Translations under genes and position numbers: made by a program | Part shown: positions 1-5,594 of the stretch, piece after piece | How the letters are laid out: each line of letters starts with the position of its first letter | Position numbering within the stretch: the stretch's first letter is position 1 | Notes under the pieces: generated by a model | What the model saw: the letters and a program-made list of their open reading frames with translations, nothing else | Database searches by the model: none | Told to the model about the DNA's origin: nothing | Source of the DNA: Gemmatimonadota bacterium | GTDB lineage: Bacteria; Gemmatimonadota; Gemmatimonadetes; Gemmatimonadales; GWC2-71-9 | Direction: 5' to 3' | NCBI GenBank assembly: GCA_003220955.1 | Contig: QHTW01000200.1 | Span: 3,267 to 8,860 of the forward strand | Length of the DNA: 5,594 nt

Positions 1-1133
1 TGGATCAACGCGTGCGTGCCGACGACGACGCGTGGCCCACCGCTCGCGATGCGCTCGCGCACCGCTGCCTTCTCCGCCGCCGTCATCCGGCCCAGCAGCA
101 GCTCGGGCCGAATCGCCAGCGGCTCCAGCAGACGCGTCAAGGTGACGCCGTGCTGCTCGGCGAGCAGCTCGGTCGGCGCCATGATCGCGGCCTGATACTC
201 GTTCTCCGCCGCGAGTAGCATCGCGAAGAGCGCCACGACGGTCTTGCCCGTGCCGACGTCCCCCATCAGCAGCCGGTGCATGCGGAGCGGCGCGGTCATA
301 TCGTCCGTGATCTCGCGGATCGCGTGGCGTTGATCGGCGGTCAACTCGAACGGCAGGTGCTCTTTGAGGCGGGTCGTGAGCTCGCGCTTGAGCTCGAATC
401 GAATTCCGGCGCGCGCCCGCTTGGCCAAGTGGCGCGCCCGCGCCTGCACGAGCTGCTGGTCAAACAGCTCGTCGAAGGCCAGACGGCGCCGACCGAGTTC
501 GGCGTCCTCCACCTTCGCGGGTCGGTGCACCAGCTCAAACGCCTTGGGCAGCTCAATGAGGCCGTGGGTCGCGCGAAACGCAGCGGGATGCGGATCGTGG
601 ACGAGTGGCAACAGCTCGTCCAGATGTTGCTGGACCAGCGCGCGAATCTGGCGGTGCGTGAGGCCTTCGGTGGCGGGATAAATCGGCAGCACGACGCCGG
701 GATTGCTCTCGGTGTCGTCACCCGCTTCGGCCAACACGATGAACTCGCGCGGCACGATCTGTTTGCCGTGGTAGTAGCGAACGGGGCCCGTCACGAGCAG
801 CAACTGGCCTTTTTTGATCTGGCGCTCGAGGAACGGGCGCCCCGGCCAGGCGCACTCAAGCAGTCCGCTCTCGTCCTTCAGCACCGCGCGAAAGACGCGC
901 AGTCCCCGGCGCGTCGGCAACACGCCGGTGCTGACGACGCGCCCCACGCAGGTCACCTCCTGGTTGATGGCGGCCCGCGCCAGCAGTGTCACGGTCGTGG
1001 CATCGAGATAGCGATGCGGCGCGTGATAGAGCAGATCGCCGGCGGTGCGGATGCCGAGTCGCTGGAGGGCTTCGGCCCGTTTGGGGCCGACGCCTTTCAA
1101 GAACTTGACCGGAGAGGTGAGCTGGAGCTTCAC
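1..1133 (-). CDS. recG: ATP-dependent DNA helicase RecG, N-terminal 377 codons (3' end outside window)
   Basis: RecG is a superfamily 2 helicase that reverses stalled replication forks and drives branch migration of Holliday junctions. What is visible: a helix-hairpin-helix-like wedge start (FLKGVGPKRAEALQRLGI, about residues 11-28), an OB-fold region (about 55-150, including GQLLLVTGPVRYYHGKQIV), then the start of helicase domain 1 with the Q-type motif FELTADQ (262-268), Walker A GDVGTGKT (291-298) and motif Ia APTELLAEQH (319-328). The last residues seen are VVVGTHALI. The DExH box and the second RecA-like domain lie beyond the left edge, so slightly over half of a usual RecG of about 690 residues is present. 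The GTG start at 1133-1131 overlaps the ftsY TGA (GTGA). No in-frame start lies just upstream and no clear Shine-Dalgarno is seen, so translation is probably coupled to ftsY. Nothing in the visible part looks broken. Confidence 0.96.
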   Translation of the reverse strand, partial: MKLQLTSPVKFLKGVGPKRAEALQRLGIRTAGDLLYHAPHRYLDATTVTLLARAAINQEVTCVGRVVSTGVLPTRRGLRVFRAVLKDESGLLECAWPGRPFLERQIKKGQLLLVTGPVRYYHGKQIVPREFIVLAEAGDDTESNPGVVLPIYPATEGLTHRQIRALVQQHLDELLPLVHDPHPAAFRATHGLIELPKAFELVHRPAKVEDAELGRRRLAFDELFDQQLVQARARHLAKRARAGIRFELKRELTTRLKEHLPFELTADQRHAIREITDDMTAPLRMHRLLMGDVGTGKTVVALFAMLLAAENEYQAAIMAPTELLAEQHGVTLTRLLEPLAIRPELLLGRMTAAEKAAVRERIASGGPRVVVGTHALI

Positions 1134-1972
1134 CCGGCGACCAGCCGGTGCGCGAATTTCACGGGATCGAACGGCTCGAGGTCGTCGACCGTTTCGCCGG
1201 TACCGAGAAAGCGAATCGGTACCGGCACCGCGCGGCGCAGGGCGATCACGCTGCCGCCTTTCGCCGTGCCGTCGAGCTTCGTGATGACGAGCCCGGTGAG
1301 CGGCACCGCCGCGGCAAAGGACTCGGCCTGGCGTACGGCATTCTGTCCCACAGTGGCGTCGAGCACGAGCAGCGATTCGTGCGGCGCGCCAGTGTGTCGC
1401 TTGCCGACCACGCGCACCACTTTCTTGAGCTCTTCGCGCAGCCGCTCATCGGTGTGCAGCCGGCCGGCGGTATCCACCAGCACAATGTCGATGCCTCTGC
1501 TCACCGCGGCGTCAACGGCATCGAACGCGACCGCGGCGGGATCACCCCGCTGCGTGGCGCCCACGAACGGCGCCGAGAGACGGTCGGCCCAGATCTTGAG
1601 TTGTTCGGTCGCGCCCACGCGGAATGTGTCGGCGGCCGCCAGCAGCACGCTGCGGCCTTCCGACTGGAGCCGCCTCGCGAGCTTCGCGACCGTTGTCGTC
1701 TTGCCGGTGCCATTGACGCCGAAAATGAGCATGACCGTCGGGGGCTGAGCGGCGCGCGCCAGTGGGGCCGACGGCGGGCCCAACTGCTCCACGACGATAC
1801 GCTCGAGCGTTGCCTGATCGACTTCGTCCGCGCAACTCAGTTTGTCGACGGTTTGGTTGGTCGCTTCAACCCCGAAGTCCGCCTCGACCAGTATGCGCTG
1901 CACTTCTTCCAGCTTCACGGTGTCCATCGCGCCGCCGGTGAAGAGACCACCAAGTTTCTTCCAGAGTCCCAT
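1130..1972 (-). CDS. ftsY: Signal recognition particle receptor FtsY (short NG form, 280 aa)
   Basis: FtsY is the membrane-associated SRP receptor GTPase. It pairs with Ffh to hand ribosomes making membrane or secreted proteins to the Sec translocon. The N domain (about 1-75) is followed by the G domain with all GTPase motifs: G1 GVNGTGKTTT (85-94), G2 DTFR (115-118) followed by VGATEQL, the family motif GDPAAVAFDAV (143-153), G3 DTAGR (167-171), G4 TKLDGTAKGG (231-240), and closing G5 GTGE (257-260) with DDLEPFDP. There is no Met-rich M domain, which separates it from Ffh. There is no long acidic A domain, as is common outside enterics; the short N-terminus MGLWKKLGGLF could be the amphipathic membrane-targeting helix. 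The ATG at 1972-1970 is chosen because it shares a base with the stop of the preceding gene (TGATG), has AGGGA 8 nt upstream, and supplies this helix. Met16 is a less likely alternative. Confidence 0.97.
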   Translation of the reverse strand: MGLWKKLGGLFTGGAMDTVKLEEVQRILVEADFGVEATNQTVDKLSCADEVDQATLERIVVEQLGPPSAPLARAAQPPTVMLIFGVNGTGKTTTVAKLARRLQSEGRSVLLAAADTFRVGATEQLKIWADRLSAPFVGATQRGDPAAVAFDAVDAAVSRGIDIVLVDTAGRLHTDERLREELKKVVRVVGKRHTGAPHESLLVLDATVGQNAVRQAESFAAAVPLTGLVITKLDGTAKGGSVIALRRAVPVPIRFLGTGETVDDLEPFDPVKFAHRLVAG

Positions 1973-3723
1973 CAGGGAAGTCCCTGCCGGCGGCGCAGCG
2001 CCCATTCGGTCGCGAGCGCCAGGATCGCGATGACGAACAGCCACCACCGATCCCGCAGCCCGACGGACGCGACGCGCGCCGTCGCTTCCCCGGGTTGAGC
2101 GCTGATCGCGGGCGCGCGAGGCAACCACTCCTCGGACCAGGTCTCGACGGCGACGACACCCTGCTCCGGTCCGCCACTCAGGACGTAGCGATAGCTGCCG
2201 GGAGGAAGGAGCAGCTGCGCCCGACCGGCTGCATCGAACCGCAGCGTGTTGGTGCGCGTCGTAGGGCCGCTCCTGAGGGTGATGGCGAGGGGTCGCGCGC
2301 TGTCGGGCGCCGTCCAGCGCCAGACGGTTGGCAGCCCGTTCGGCACCTCGAGCTGCTCCGGAGCCGCCCGCTCCCTCGTCGCCGCTCCCTGCTCCCCAAG
2401 GAGCCAGTCCACCACAGCCGCGATGACGCTGCGGTAGGCTTGCTCCGCGGCACCGCCGCGAAATGCCCACCGCCACAGCCCGGCCGCGGTGATACTCGCA
2501 ACGCGCCGATCGTCGCGCTGCTCGAGTGTGACGATCGGCCGCGCCAGACCGCGGCGCGCGAGCCGAGCGGCGAGAGCGACGGTGGTGGTGCGGTTCGAGT
2601 CTCGGGCCGGCACGGTGACGGCGGTCGCCGGCGGCAACGAGTCCCACGAAACTCCGGCCAGCGCCGCGGTGAAGGGGGACGACTGCGGCGGCTCGACATA
2701 CCAGTCTCCCGCCTGTCCATTGGTCGGCCACAACAAGACCGGCCCCGCCCCCGCGGTTCGCGCGGTGAATTCGCGCGCGCGCGCCGGATCACCCGTCGCG
2801 ATCACCAGCCGCGCCGCGCTCGCCGCGCGCGTCAGCTCGGCGCCGGCAACGGGCGCCAGCGTCGCGCCGTCACGCCAGCGCCCCGCCTCTGTCTCGACGA
2901 AGACGCGCACCGGCAGCCGCGCGACATCGCTCAGCGCACGCGCCAGAAACCGCGCCTCCCAATCGGGCGGCGAGGCGAAGATGACGGCTGCGGGCTCGAG
3001 ACTCACGTCGAGGACAAATAACCGGGCGTCATCTCGAGGCTCGGCGTCGCCGGCACCATCCAGGCGGACCTCGAGCACCGCCCATCCGGGATTCGGGATT
3101 CGGGATACGGGAAACGCGACGTCGGTGGACATTGTCCCGCTGTCGGGCAGCGTCACTCGCTGCGACGTCAGCCGGCGTTCGGCGACACTCACCACGATCG
3201 CTGCGTTCCGAGCCCCGAGTCCCGAGCCCCGAATCCCAGCCGCTCCGTAGCTCACCTTGAGCCGGACAGTATCGCCTCGCGTCACGTGTCGAGCGCCCTC
3301 GACACTCGCGACGTAAGCGTCGAAAAATGCGCGTCGCGGTTGCACGATAATCCGGGGACGGCGCAGGAGATCGGGCGGGATGCTCGCGACGTCATCGACG
3401 TTGCCATCGGTGATGATCACGACCTCGCCGGCGCGGCCCGCGGCGGCTTCGAGCGCGGGACCGAGGTCGCTCGCTCCGGCGGTGGGGGGTGTGGTGTCGA
3501 ACGCCGTGACGCCTGCGCCGAAGCGCCAGACGACAGCGCGGCGCCCTGCGAACGAGCGCGCGCTGTCGAGCGCGGCCTGCCAGGGCGGGCCGGTCATACT
3601 GAGCGAGGCATCGAGCAGCACGATCGGCTGATCGCCGGCCGGGAGGAGCCGGGCGCTCGATGGATTCCAGAGCAGCAGGATCAACGCCAGCACGGCGACC
3701 GCCCGTAGGATCACGAGAGACAT
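1972..3723 (-). CDS. Membrane-anchored VWA-domain protein with C-terminal membrane helix (583 aa), function unknown
   Basis: This is probably an envelope protein of the broad VWA / BatA-like class; I do not recognise a named gene. An N-terminal hydrophobic helix (about 2-20, LVILRAVAVLALILLLW) is followed by a VWA domain (about 32-150) with the metal-site motif DASLS (D38, S40, S42), S85 where many relatives have Thr, and TDG (D106). Next comes a beta-rich, Ig-like stretch (about 136-240), then an alpha/beta region from about 243 (AAVIFASPPDWEARFLARAL) that resembles the glutamine-amidotransferase-like fold often joined to such VWA domains, though I cannot identify catalytic residues. A second membrane helix lies near the C-terminus (WWLFVIAILALATEWAL), ending RRRQGLP, so most of the protein should be outside the cytoplasm. 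The start ATG at 3723 is preferred because GGAGG lies 7 nt upstream. A longer frame to 3777 runs into hisA. A GTG three codons in would give a GTGA overlap with the hisA stop but is less well placed. Two heptamer arrays lie inside the gene. Confidence 0.85.
   Translation of the reverse strand: MSLVILRAVAVLALILLLWNPSSARLLPAGDQPIVLLDASLSMTGPPWQAALDSARSFAGRRAVVWRFGAGVTAFDTTPPTAGASDLGPALEAAAGRAGEVVIITDGNVDDVASIPPDLLRRPRIIVQPRRAFFDAYVASVEGARHVTRGDTVRLKVSYGAAGIRGSGLGARNAAIVVSVAERRLTSQRVTLPDSGTMSTDVAFPVSRIPNPGWAVLEVRLDGAGDAEPRDDARLFVLDVSLEPAAVIFASPPDWEARFLARALSDVARLPVRVFVETEAGRWRDGATLAPVAGAELTRAASAARLVIATGDPARAREFTARTAGAGPVLLWPTNGQAGDWYVEPPQSSPFTAALAGVSWDSLPPATAVTVPARDSNRTTTVALAARLARRGLARPIVTLEQRDDRRVASITAAGLWRWAFRGGAAEQAYRSVIAAVVDWLLGEQGAATRERAAPEQLEVPNGLPTVWRWTAPDSARPLAITLRSGPTTRTNTLRFDAAGRAQLLLPPGSYRYVLSGGPEQGVVAVETWSEEWLPRAPAISAQPGEATARVASVGLRDRWWLFVIAILALATEWALRRRQGLP
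1973..1986 (-). promoter_or_regulatory. ftsY ribosome-binding site inside a short palindrome
   Basis: Directly before the ftsY ATG the coding strand reads CAGGGACTTCCCTG. This is an inverted repeat (CAGGGA / TCCCTG around two bases). The AGGGA arm is the best Shine-Dalgarno match for ftsY (8 nt spacer), and the other arm would pair with it. The palindrome also covers the last codons and part of the stop of the VWA gene. A ribosome finishing that gene would melt the hairpin, which would fit translational coupling. The repeat is seen directly; the regulatory effect is inference. Confidence 0.45.
3088..3115 (+). repeat. Heptamer array, 4 units (GGGATTC type), plus orientation
   Basis: Four consecutive 7-base units on the plus strand: GGGATTC, GGGATTC, GGGATAC, GGGAAAC. 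The array lies inside the VWA gene and encodes about residues 203-212 (including SRIPNP), a probable loop in the beta-rich domain. Decay of the consensus rises towards one end. A matching array of the same length lies 94 bases away in the opposite orientation. Confidence 0.8.
3210..3237 (-). repeat. Heptamer array, 4 units (GGGRYTC type), minus orientation
   Basis: On the minus strand four 7-base units follow each other: GGGATTC, GGGGCTC, GGGACTC, GGGGCTC, followed by a degenerate GGAACGC. The array encodes residues 163-172 of the VWA protein (GIRGSGLGAR), a glycine-rich stretch between beta strands. Together with the array at 3088-3115 it forms an inverted pair that could fold into a long imperfect hairpin in the mRNA. 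Confidence 0.8.
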
Positions 3724-4418
3724 GCGAGGGCCTCCGCGACGGTGAACTTGCCGTCGTACAGCGCCCGCCCGACGCACGCGCCGGCGAGCCCGGCGACGCG
3801 CGCGGCGCGGAGATCGTCGAGCGAGCCCACGCCACCCGACACGATGACATCGAGACCGAGGGCCGCGAGTTCTGTGGCTCCCGCGATATCGGGCCCCGCG
3901 AGCTGCCCGTCGCGGGTGACTTCGTTGTAAATGATCGTGCGGATTCCCAGCCTCGCGACGCGCGTCGCCAGCTCTTGCGCGGTGAGCTCGAGGAGCTCGG
4001 CGGTCCCCCCCCCGCCCCCGCCGCGGGGCGCGACTCGCCCTCCTTTCGCGTCGATGCCCACGGCGAGACGCGCAGCGCCATGGCGGGAGACGAGTCGCGC
4101 GACGAGGCCATCGTCGACCGCACCCCGCGCCCCGATCACCACGCGCGTGGCACCCAGCGTAAACGCCTGGTCGATGTCCCCCTCCCGAAACAGCCCGCCG
4201 CCGACCTGCACCCGGATCTGCGCCGCTTTCAGCACCGCACTGATGAGCTCGTGATTGTCCTGCCGTCCGTACGCGCGATCCATGTCGACGAGGTGAATCC
4301 AGCGCGCACCCGCGCGTGTGAACGCGGCCAGCGCGGCGAGCGGCTGGACCAAGGGGCCATGGGGGGGGGCGCGCACCACGCGCCCGCCTTCGATATCAAC
4401 GGCGGGATAGAGCTCCAC
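3711..4418 (-). CDS. hisA: Phosphoribosylformimino-5-aminoimidazole carboxamide ribotide isomerase HisA (divergent, 235 aa)
   Basis: HisA is a cytoplasmic (beta/alpha)8 barrel that performs the Amadori rearrangement of ProFAR to PRFAR, the fourth step of histidine synthesis. Seen: the opening LYPAVDIEGGRVVR with catalytic Asp at D8, the second catalytic Asp in GIDAKGG (D123), phosphate-binding glycines VGGGL (72-76) and VSGGVGS (193-199), VVIGARGAVDD (93-103) and EVTRDGQLAGP (166-176). NEVTRDG favours HisA over HisF. Oddities: the loop after strand 1 is about six residues shorter than in Thermotoga HisA and lacks the usual (Q/K)G...T...Y...DP segment; the GW of the strand-5 loop is replaced by a run of glycines (133-138); and the usual Thr before E166 is Asn165. 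The GTG at 4418 is the only plausible start and has just a weak AGG upstream. No other his gene is in the window. The gene overlaps the VWA gene by 13 bases. A HisA-like protein with altered activity cannot be excluded. Confidence 0.85.
   Translation of the reverse strand: MELYPAVDIEGGRVVRAPPHGPLVQPLAALAAFTRAGARWIHLVDMDRAYGRQDNHELISAVLKAAQIRVQVGGGLFREGDIDQAFTLGATRVVIGARGAVDDGLVARLVSRHGAARLAVGIDAKGGRVAPRGGGGGGTAELLELTAQELATRVARLGIRTIIYNEVTRDGQLAGPDIAGATELAALGLDVIVSGGVGSLDDLRAARVAGLAGACVGRALYDGKFTVAEALACLS
3731..3735 (-). promoter_or_regulatory. Shine-Dalgarno GGAGG for the VWA gene
   Basis: GGAGG lies 7 nt before the ATG at 3723, within the last codons of hisA. It is the clearest ribosome-binding site in the window. 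It decides the start of the VWA gene in favour of Met at 3723 over the upstream in-frame extension (3777) and the GTG at 3714. Confidence 0.75.
4005..4013 (-). repeat. 9-base homopolymer tract (G9 on coding strand) in hisA
   Basis: Nine consecutive G on the hisA coding strand, next to GGGGGC, encode glycines 136-138 within a six-glycine run (133-138). This is where family members have the GW active-site loop. A one-base slip would shift the hisA frame. Confidence 0.8.
4361..4369 (-). repeat. 9-base homopolymer tract (C9 on coding strand) in hisA
   Basis: Nine consecutive C on the hisA coding strand (G on the plus strand) span the codons for A17, P18, P19 and the first base of H20, just after VVR. 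This is the shortened first active-site loop. A length change would frameshift hisA close to its start. Confidence 0.8.
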
Positions 4419-4444
4419 GGAACCTGTTGTTGGCGAGAGGAGAC

Positions 4445-5068
4445 TTAGTCGTCGCGGGCAGGGCCCGCCACCGAGCCCAGTGCCGGTCCCGCGGGCTGAC
4501 CCAGCGCCGGCTCCAGCTCGGCGAGGAGCTGCGCGCGTACGGCGTCGAATGCCGATTTCAACTTCGACGCCACCGGCTCGCCGGCACCGGCGTCTTTGCG
4601 CTGCGGATTCGTCGGCCGGCCGTTCACGAGGAACTCGTAGTGCAGGTGCGGGCCAGTGGCGAGACCCGTCGCGCCCACGTAGCCGATGATCTGCTGCTGG
4701 GCGACCCGCTGTCCCACATGGAGGCCCGAGGCGAAGCGCGAGAGGTGGCCGTAGCGCGTGCGAATGCCGTTGGCGTGCCGCAGCTCGACCAGATTGCCGT
4801 AGCCGCCGTTGCGGCCTGCCTCGGTCACGATGCCGTCCGCGGTGGCGCGCACCGGCGTGCCGTAGCCCGCGGCGTAATCGGTGCCCTCGTGGGTTCTCCA
4901 GCGCTTGAGGATCGGATGGAAGCGCCCACCGAAGCGGCTCGAGATGTGGCTGAAGCGCAGCGGTGCACGCAGAAAGGCGCGACGCAACGAGCGGCCACGA
5001 TCGTCGTAGAAGCCGGTTGAGCCGTTCGGATTATCGAACGCAAACGCGAAGCTGGGGATCCCCGCCAC
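4445..5068 (-). CDS. M23 (LytM-type) metallopeptidase catalytic domain, C-terminal part of a frame-broken gene (207 aa)
   Basis: This is a zinc endopeptidase that cuts peptidoglycan cross-bridges, of the MepM/Csd3-like group acting in the periplasm or cell wall. Counted from the GTG at 5068: the pre-domain motif GRSLRRAFLRAPLRF (25-39) and SSRFGGRFHPILKRWRTH (43-60), zinc ligands H60 and D64 (HEGTD), H108 in YGHLS, and H141/H143 in GPHLHYE. All catalytic positions are present. The C-terminal tail is Ala/Pro/Gly-rich. By itself the frame has no signal peptide or binding domain; these must come from the N-terminal piece encoded in another frame (5594-5031). The GTG is the first start in this frame and has AGGGGAG 7 nt upstream, so separate translation is conceivable. 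The readable sequence just before it (RID before VAGIPSF) still looks like the same protein. I think the two pieces are one gene with an indel. Confidence 0.85.
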   Translation of the reverse strand: MAGIPSFAFAFDNPNGSTGFYDDRGRSLRRAFLRAPLRFSHISSRFGGRFHPILKRWRTHEGTDYAAGYGTPVRATADGIVTEAGRNGGYGNLVELRHANGIRTRYGHLSRFASGLHVGQRVAQQQIIGYVGATGLATGPHLHYEFLVNGRPTNPQRKDAGAGEPVASKLKSAFDAVRAQLLAELEPALGQPAGPALGSVAGPARDD

Positions 5069-5594
5069 ATCTATTCTCCCCTTCCGGCGACTGCAGCCGC
5101 TCGATCACGACTTCCACGCGATCGCCGGGACGTAGATCGCGCGTGAAGTCGACCTCCCAGTCGTACACGTCGGCAATGGCCCAGGCGAGCGCGACGCGCT
5201 GGCGGACCGGCAGAAATGAATCCGGGATCGCCGCGTCGAGCGCATCGTACAGATTCGATTGAATGACGGCGGTGGTGCGAAGCCGCTCCGTCGTCCAGGG
5301 AACGGTTTCGACCGTCTCGCTCCAGCCCGAATCGCCCCCGAGGCGCGTCAGCAGCAGGTGCCGCTCGGGGTCGAGCCGCACGCCGAGGCGATGGGCGACC
5401 GCGGCGCCCTTCAAGCGCCGCACTTCGAAGATGAGCCCCGGCTGCATCCGCCGGGGATTGAGCGCGTGCGTGGCCTTCAGGAAGGAGACGTACTCGCGGC
5501 CGGTGATCCCGGCTCGCGCCAGCACGTCGGACAAGATCTCGCGCCGGCCGAGCGTGTCCGACCACTCATCGTAGGCGCTGGTGACCACGATGGG
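5031..5594 (-). CDS. N-terminal domains of the M23 metallopeptidase (partial; 5' end outside window, frame broken at 3' end)
   Basis: The frame is open to the right edge, so the true start, and any signal peptide or membrane anchor, lies outside; the GTG at 5588 is unlikely to be the start. Counted from the edge: a LysM/OapA-like segment (about 12-62; LSDVLARAGITGREYVSFLK, NPRRMQPGLIFEVRR), then the second N-terminal domain of Csd3/MepM-type peptidases (about 75-173; TTAVIQSNLYDALDAA, ALAWAIADVYDWEVDF, DLRPGDRVEVVIERL). In the family these domains cover or position the catalytic site. Family-like sequence stops at SPEGE (E173). The final 14 residues (NRCGGDPQLRVCVR) are out of frame relative to the catalytic domain and end at a TAA overlapping it by 38 bases. 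Family members usually continue from this point with a short strand before the M23 domain, which fits a small frame-changing deletion here. Confidence 0.85.
   Translation of the reverse strand, partial: PIVVTSAYDEWSDTLGRREILSDVLARAGITGREYVSFLKATHALNPRRMQPGLIFEVRRLKGAAVAHRLGVRLDPERHLLLTRLGGDSGWSETVETVPWTTERLRTTAVIQSNLYDALDAAIPDSFLPVRQRVALAWAIADVYDWEVDFTRDLRPGDRVEVVIERLQSPEGENRCGGDPQLRVCVR
5066..5083 (-). other. Frame break within the M23 peptidase gene
   Basis: The coding strand here reads GGGGAGAATAGATGTG. In one frame it finishes SPEGE of the N-terminal part. In the frame of the catalytic domain it reads GRIDV, leading into AGIPSFAFAFDN. Joining GE directly to IDV needs removal of one base. 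Comparison from memory with relatives (an R-x-GRVLAA-type strand after SPEGE) suggests instead a loss of roughly 25-30 bases of length 2 mod 3. The missing piece is inferred, the frame change is seen. Confidence 0.75.

Noticed and set aside
276..1748. 490-residue open frame on the plus strand opposite recG and ftsY
   Set aside because: It is antisense to two unmistakable conserved genes, has no domain I recognise, and long antisense frames are expected at this GC content.
2772..2784. Alternating CG run that could favour Z-DNA
   Set aside because: Short, encodes alternating Ala/Arg codons of the VWA protein, and is expected by chance in such GC-rich DNA.
2095..3250. Overlapping plus-strand open frames (308 and 253 residues) opposite the VWA gene
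   Set aside because: Arg/Ala/Pro-rich low-complexity translations with no motif; shadows of the minus-strand gene.
3724..3777. 18-codon upstream extension of the VWA protein
   Set aside because: It would lie wholly within hisA and put an Arg-rich segment before the membrane helix; GGAGG is 7 nt before the ATG at 3723.
4419..4444. Possible promoter or terminator in the only intergenic gap
   Set aside because: 26 bases with no -10/-35 pattern, hairpin or T-run that I can support.
3660..4448. 262-residue plus-strand open frame opposite hisA
   Set aside because: Antisense to a gene with clear HisA motifs and itself motif-free.

Overview
The window is one dense, high-GC bacterial gene run with every supported gene on the minus strand. 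In transcription order (right to left) it reads: a two-domain M23 metallopeptidase split by a reading-frame break (5594-4445), hisA (4418-3711), a membrane-anchored von Willebrand A (VWA) protein (3723-1972), ftsY (1972-1130) and the first part of recG (1133-1, running off the left edge). The only gap between genes is 26 bases (4419-4444). No stretch of 300 bases lacks a gene, and I see no RNA gene, CRISPR array, insertion sequence, convincing promoter or terminator.

The organism is a GC-rich bacterium. Gene style (GTG starts, Arg/Ala/Gly-rich proteins, a short NG-only FtsY, a VWA protein with one N-terminal and one C-terminal membrane segment, and short GGGATTC-type repeats inside a gene) would suit Gemmatimonadota or a similar phylum. 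That placement is an inference and no single feature proves it.

The genes are tightly coupled. hisA and the VWA gene overlap by 13 bases, the VWA stop and ftsY start share one base (TGATG), and the ftsY stop and recG start overlap by four (GTGA). This implies one polycistronic message with translational coupling. The products serve different processes: cell-wall trimming, histidine synthesis, an unknown envelope role, membrane-protein targeting and replication-fork repair. The run therefore looks like a housekeeping operon rather than a dedicated system.

The points of interest are inside the genes. The peptidase has lost its reading frame between its N-terminal domains and an otherwise intact catalytic domain, and a good ribosome-binding sequence sits at the break. 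The VWA gene carries two four-unit heptamer arrays in opposite orientation, 94 bases apart, both in frame. hisA departs from the family at several active-site positions and carries two 9-base homopolymer tracts at those places. I did not find a convincing new defence or mobile system.
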